DNA from: Treponema sp.
GTDB lineage: Bacteria > Spirochaetota > Spirochaetia > Treponematales > Breznakiellaceae
Length of the DNA: 9,872 bases
Assembly: GCA_031264395.1 (NCBI GenBank)
Contig: JAISEB010000212.1
Coordinates: 1 to 9,872 of the forward strand
Reading direction: 5' to 3'
Shown in pieces: positions 7,789-9,872 of the stretch. Position 1 is the stretch's first letter. Each line of letters starts with the position of its first letter. The notes below the pieces were generated by a model, which was given only the letters and a program-made list of their open reading frames with translations, had not been told where the DNA came from and did no database searches. Both the position numbers and the translations under genes were made by a program.

Positions 7789-8367
7789 ATGAAAACGGTT
7801 AAAGACAAACACGTGCTTGTCGGCGCGGATTTTGCGGGCTTCCCCCTCAAGGAAGCGGTGGTAAAGCACCTTGTATCAAAGGGCTGGAACATAACCGACA
7901 TTGGGGTAAAATCCGCCGGTGAAGAAAATCCGGAGATGTTTCACCGCATCGGCCTGAAGGTCGGATCGAAGATCTCCGAAGGCGAATTCGAGCGGGCCCT
8001 TATCTTCTGCGGAACCGGCATGGGCATACACATAGCGGCAAGCAAGTGTCCCCGCGTCCACTGCGGCGTTGTGGAAAGCGTTCCCGCGGCGCTCAGGGCC
8101 ATTACAGGAAACGGCGTTAACGTTCTTTCCATGGGCGCCTTCTATGTCGCGCCGCAGATGGGAATGGATATTGCCGACGCCTTTCTTGAACACAACCTGG
8201 GCGACGGCTATGAAGACTGGGAAAATTTTTATGAATTCCACAAGCTTGCCATAGACGAGCTTGACGCCTTTGATTACGGGGAATTCAAAAAGAACGGATT
8301 CGAAGTAAAGAAACTGGGAGAAGTGACCCTTGCGTCTCCCAAATACGGAGTCCTGGCGCGCTGCTAA
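7789..8367 (+). CDS. RpiB/LacA/LacB-family sugar-phosphate isomerase, atypical
   Basis: This 192-residue Rossmann-like protein belongs to the ribose-5-phosphate isomerase B / galactose-6-phosphate isomerase family. The family core is clear: VGADFAGFPLKE (11-22), the cysteine motif FCGTGMGIHIAASK (C74), and GVNVLSMGAFYV (109-120). Several positions differ from classical RpiB. The DH of the N-terminal SDHAG-type motif is D14-F15, the YP before the active site is N47-P48, and the helix that usually reads RQHND has G107 and G109, so the usual ring-opening histidine is absent. The C-terminus runs about 40 residues past the normal ~150. Classical ribose-5-phosphate activity is therefore doubtful; a relative acting on another sugar or sugar phosphate is more likely. 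AGGAGG at 7776-7781 supports the start. It is last in the operon, 77 nt after the rhamnosidase, so a role in handling the released sugar is inferred. Confidence 0.85.
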   Translation: MKTVKDKHVLVGADFAGFPLKEAVVKHLVSKGWNITDIGVKSAGEENPEMFHRIGLKVGSKISEGEFERALIFCGTGMGIHIAASKCPRVHCGVVESVPAALRAITGNGVNVLSMGAFYVAPQMGMDIADAFLEHNLGDGYEDWENFYEFHKLAIDELDAFDYGEFKKNGFEVKKLGEVTLASPKYGVLARC

Positions 8368-8374
8368 ACGGCTA

Positions 8375-8413
8375 TCCGCCGCCGGCGGGCCAATAGGCAT
8401 TCGCCGGCGCGGA
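8375..8413. terminator. GC-rich hairpin between convergent genes
   Basis: TCCGCCGCCGGCG (8375-8387) pairs with CGCCGGCGCGGA (8402-8413), giving 12 bp with one bulged C and a 14-nt loop that holds a small GCC/GGC stem. It begins eight nt after the isomerase stop and ends 14 nt before the end of the convergent minus-strand gene, the place of a shared bidirectional terminator. No U run follows on either strand, so termination may need Rho, or the hairpin may only protect 3' ends. Confidence 0.5.
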
Positions 8414-8427
8414 CAGCCCCCGCAGTC

Positions 8428-8670
8428 CTACTTTCCTTCGCGGTATTCGGTAACCGCCGCGCTTATTGCCGCGGTAACTTCAGGCGTCAGCGCTTTTCTC
8501 TTCGGCTCTTCCTTTTTCTGCGCCTGTATATCCTTGTCCATCCCGAGAGCATGGATCAGTTTTCCCACCCAGAAAACGCAAATAATCATAACCCATAAAA
8601 AAGCGAAAACAATAGCCATGCCAAGTACCGTTAGAATCGTGCTCTGTTCAAGCATTTCAACAATAGTCAT
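8428..8670 (-). CDS. OadG-family small membrane protein (decarboxylase gamma-subunit-like)
   Basis: This is an 80-residue protein with one membrane helix (about 12-38, TVLGMAIVFAFLWVMIICVFWV), a charged linker rich in K and E, and the C-terminal motif LTPEVTAAISAAVTEY, which resembles the tail of OadG gamma subunits of sodium-pumping biotin-dependent decarboxylases. In those complexes OadG holds the alpha and beta subunits together. The ATG at 8670 is chosen because AAGGAG (8682-8677) precedes it; a longer reading from 8706 would overlap the upstream gene. It lies 16 nt after the EIIA-like gene, so the two are probably co-transcribed. No alpha or beta subunit gene follows, since the next gene is convergent, so the protein is an orphan here and may have another partner. 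Confidence 0.78.
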   Translation of the reverse strand: MTIVEMLEQSTILTVLGMAIVFAFLWVMIICVFWVGKLIHALGMDKDIQAQKKEEPKRKALTPEVTAAISAAVTEYREGK

Positions 8671-8686
8671 AATACGCTCCTTCTTG

Positions 8687-9133
8687 TTAAAAACGGCGCA
8701 GGACATCGTAGATTTCCCGCGCGTTTACGGCCGCCTCTATTTCTGAAATGGCCTTTGAATTAAACACTTCAAGAAGACGGCCCAAAATGTACAGGTGATT
8801 TTCACGGGACTCCCCTCCCAGGAGGATAAGGAATATGCAGTGAACCGGACTGTGATCGTCCGCGCCGTATTCGATGCCCCTCCGGGAAATACCGACCGCC
8901 CCGGCAACGCCGTTAAATATACGGCAGTATCCGTGCGGCACGGCAATGCCGGGCATGACGGCGGTGTTCATCAGGTTTTCCCTTGAACTCACCGCGTCAA
9001 TCATTTCCCGGCGGTCAAGTTCCGGGTGCAGGACGGCGATTGCCTCGACCAGCTCTTCAAGCGCCCCGCCTTTTGTCTCACTTTCAAGATCCGTCTTTAT
9101 ATGCCGGATATCAAAAATATCACTCAACCGCAT
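8687..9133 (-). CDS. PTS EIIA type-2 domain protein (fructose/PtsN-like)
   Basis: This 148-residue single-domain protein is of the PTS EIIA-2 fold, which covers EIIA of fructose and mannitol transporters and the nitrogen-related regulator PtsN. The active-site motif PGIAVPHGYC gives H67, the phosphorylated histidine. Other family features are the N-terminal MRLSDIFD, an ELVEAIAVLHPELDRREMIDAVSSREN helix region (27-53, KGGALEE before it) and HLYILGRLLEVF near 113-124. No EIIB or EIIC domain is fused or encoded nearby, which favours a regulatory rather than a transport role. The ATG at 9133 has a modest ribosome binding site (GGGGAA, 9144-9139). Its 200-nt upstream region is GC-rich and strongly palindromic. 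It is followed closely by the OadG-like gene. Fructose-type and PtsN-type members cannot be separated with certainty by eye. Confidence 0.87.
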   Translation of the reverse strand: MRLSDIFDIRHIKTDLESETKGGALEELVEAIAVLHPELDRREMIDAVSSRENLMNTAVMPGIAVPHGYCRIFNGVAGAVGISRRGIEYGADDHSPVHCIFLILLGGESRENHLYILGRLLEVFNSKAISEIEAAVNAREIYDVLRRF

Positions 9134-9150
9134 TGTTATTCCCCGTGTTT

Positions 9151-9165
9151 CCTGTCAGGTCCTGA
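9151..9165. repeat. Overlapping short palindromes upstream of the EIIA-like gene
   Basis: CCTG-T-CAGG (9151-9159) and TCAGG-T-CCTGA (9155-9165) share their middle block, so the central CAGG can pair with either side. They lie 18-32 nt upstream of the EIIA start and could be an operator or a small leader switch. The short length means chance cannot be excluded. Confidence 0.3.
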
Positions 9166-9175
9166 AATACATCCC

Positions 9176-9231
9176 GGCCGGTGCGGCGGCAAGACCGGCC
9201 GCACGCGCCGCGTCAGGCGGCAGAACCGGCC
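9176..9231. promoter_or_regulatory. GC-rich leader with competing stems upstream of the EIIA-like gene
   Basis: GGCCGGT (9176-9182) can pair with ACCGGCC at 9194-9200 or with a second copy at 9225-9231, while the overlapping GTGCGGC (9181-9187) pairs with GCCGCAC (9198-9204). These stems exclude one another. The rest of the 9134-9334 gap holds no coding sequence I can support and no clear promoter; a weak TGTATT -10 lies just after the stems on the minus strand. Confidence 0.4.
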
Positions 9232-9270
9232 TTTCGCGGCGGATTTTTTGCCGGGAGAATTTCATGGGAA

Positions 9271-9306
9271 GGAATTCCCGCCAATGAGGACTTCCGGGAA
9301 TTCCCG
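9271..9306. repeat. Tandem GGAATTCCCG repeat with a perfect palindrome
   Basis: GGAATTCCCG occurs at 9271-9280 and 9297-9306. The second copy sits in a perfect 12-bp palindrome, CGGGAATTCCCG (9295-9306), and both copies are followed by a similar CCAATG/TAATG. Spacing is 26 bp. It lies between the small membrane protein gene and the EIIA-like gene; a paired operator is possible. Confidence 0.4.
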
Positions 9307-9334
9307 TAATGTTAAGGAAGGAAAAGCGGGAAAA

Positions 9335-9712
9335 TCAAATTCTGAGTTTAAGAAGAATAGTGTCTTTTACATTGATACACGATATTTTTGCGCCCAATGA
9401 AAACGGCGGCTTTGAAAAAGCGTTTCCCCAGCCCGGCGGACAGGGCAGGGAAACAACACGCTGAAGCCCCGTACGAAACGGGGAAAAGCGCCCGGTGTCC
9501 GCCGTGGCATACACGGCCGCCTCGTCCGTCTGGTACAGCATATAATAATCGCCGGGAGAAACCAAAACCTTGTCCTGAACAGGGTTTTCCATTTCATATT
9601 TAATAATGCACAGGGGCTCCACCGCCCCAAGAAGAAAAGACCCCGTTACGGAAAGAACGACATACGCGGTGAGAACAACAAGGGGCAGTCTTTTCCGTAA
9701 AAGCCTATCCAT
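9335..9712 (-). CDS. Small membrane-anchored protein of unknown function
   Basis: I do not recognise this 125-residue protein. It begins with a basic segment (MDRLLRKRLP) and one membrane helix (about 10-31), and the rest, about 90 residues, should lie outside the membrane. That part contains VSPGDYYMLYQTDEAAVYATADTG in two overlapping stretches, plausibly beta-rich, and two cysteines (one in LPCPPGW, one in ISCIN). The frame is open for another 14 codons upstream to a TTG, but that start has no ribosome binding site. The ATG at 9712 is preferred because a promoter-like TATAGT ends 7 nt before it, implying a leaderless message, and the helix then sits at a normal place. It is upstream of the EIIA-like gene on the same strand, separated by about 200 nt of repeats, so co-transcription is uncertain. 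It may be a real gene, but coding evidence is weaker than for its neighbours. Confidence 0.6.
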   Translation of the reverse strand: MDRLLRKRLPLVVLTAYVVLSVTGSFLLGAVEPLCIIKYEMENPVQDKVLVSPGDYYMLYQTDEAAVYATADTGRFSPFRTGLQRVVSLPCPPGWGNAFSKPPFSLGAKISCINVKDTILLKLRI

Positions 9713-9719
9713 GCGGCAC

Positions 9720-9748
9720 ACTATATCAAAAAACAAAAAAGTAAACAA
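9720..9748 (-). promoter_or_regulatory. Promoter-like sequence of the small membrane protein gene
   Basis: On the minus strand TATAGT (9725-9720) matches the -10 consensus at five of six positions. TTGTTT lies 17 nt upstream as a weak -35, and the spacer is T-rich. Seven nt separate the -10 from the ATG at 9712, the same distance as at the sensor kinase gene, which implies transcription starting at the start codon. Confidence 0.45.
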
Positions 9749-9789
9749 GCTCAAAGATGCCGTCCCTGTACGGTAATTCCGAATTCAAA

Positions 9790-9822
9790 ACAACCACGGA
9801 CAGACACAGACCAACACGGACA
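9790..9822. repeat. Imperfect direct repeat (CACGGACA units)
   Basis: ACAACCACGGACA (9790-9802) and ACCAACACGGACA (9810-9822) match at 11 of 13 positions with a 20-bp period, and GACACAGA sits between them. The tract is purine/C-rich and unlike the surrounding DNA. It may be one copy of a short dispersed intergenic repeat, but only one copy is in the window. Confidence 0.4.
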
Positions 9823-9842
9823 AAATACAAATCGGCCAACAA

Positions 9843-9872
9843 TTGACAGAAAGTCCCCCGGCGGGATATAAT
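9843..9872 (+). promoter_or_regulatory. Full-consensus promoter pointing out of the right edge
   Basis: TTGACA (9843-9848) and TATAAT (9867-9872) are both perfect and separated by 18 nt. The spacer holds the palindrome TCCC-CCGGC-GGGA, a possible operator. The gene it drives would begin beyond the window, divergently from the small membrane protein gene. Identity of that gene cannot be told. Confidence 0.7.

Noticed and set aside
8671..8706. Upstream start for the OadG-like gene
   Set aside because: It would overlap the EIIA-like gene end, and the AAGGAG lies inside this stretch, pointing to the ATG at 8670.
8330..8746. + strand open frame past the isomerase gene
   Set aside because: It overlaps the isomerase end, a hairpin and the OadG-like gene in antisense, with no start signal.
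9244..9265. T run next to a hairpin as an intrinsic terminator
   Set aside because: The T run at 9244-9249 lies on the wrong side of the GGGAGAATT stem for + strand transcription, and on the minus strand it reads as A.
9794..9822. CRISPR array
   Set aside because: Only two short imperfect units are present, without regular spacers or cas genes.

Overview
The window reads as a moderately GC-rich bacterial chromosome with a carbohydrate-use locus on the + strand, flanked by minus-strand genes. A single-lipobox lipoprotein solute-binding protein, split CUT1-type permeases without their own ATPase, a YesM/LytS-like sensor kinase, and single-domain PTS EIIA and OadG-like proteins together suggest a host-associated spirochaete (Treponema-like). 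A clostridial origin cannot be excluded from sequence alone; the taxonomic call is inference.

Layout. Positions 1-1778 (minus) hold most of a membrane sensor histidine kinase whose last residues run off the left edge. A divergent intergenic region (1779-1944) carries a good sigma70-type promoter for the kinase, which points to a leaderless mRNA, and a strong -10 but poor -35 for the + strand operon, with a palindromic box over the -35. From 1945 to 8367 runs a five-gene + strand operon: lipoprotein sugar-binding protein, two CUT1 permeases, a GH78 alpha-L-rhamnosidase without signal peptide, and an RpiB/LacA/LacB-family isomerase lacking some usual catalytic residues. Stem-loops lie after the binding-protein gene, across the rhamnosidase stop codon, before the isomerase gene and after the isomerase gene. 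From 9712 back to 8428 (minus) lie a small membrane-anchored protein of unknown function, a PTS EIIA (fructose/PtsN type) domain protein and an orphan OadG-like small membrane protein. The right edge carries a consensus promoter pointing out of the window.

How the genes fit together (inference): the kinase would sense an extracellular sugar and, through a response regulator just outside the left edge, activate the operon. The transporter would import a rhamnose-containing oligosaccharide or glycoside using a shared ATPase encoded elsewhere. The cytoplasmic rhamnosidase would release L-rhamnose, and the isomerase-family protein would act on a downstream sugar or sugar phosphate. The window contains no rhamnose isomerase, rhamnulokinase or aldolase. 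No insertion sequence, CRISPR array, tRNA or rRNA was seen.
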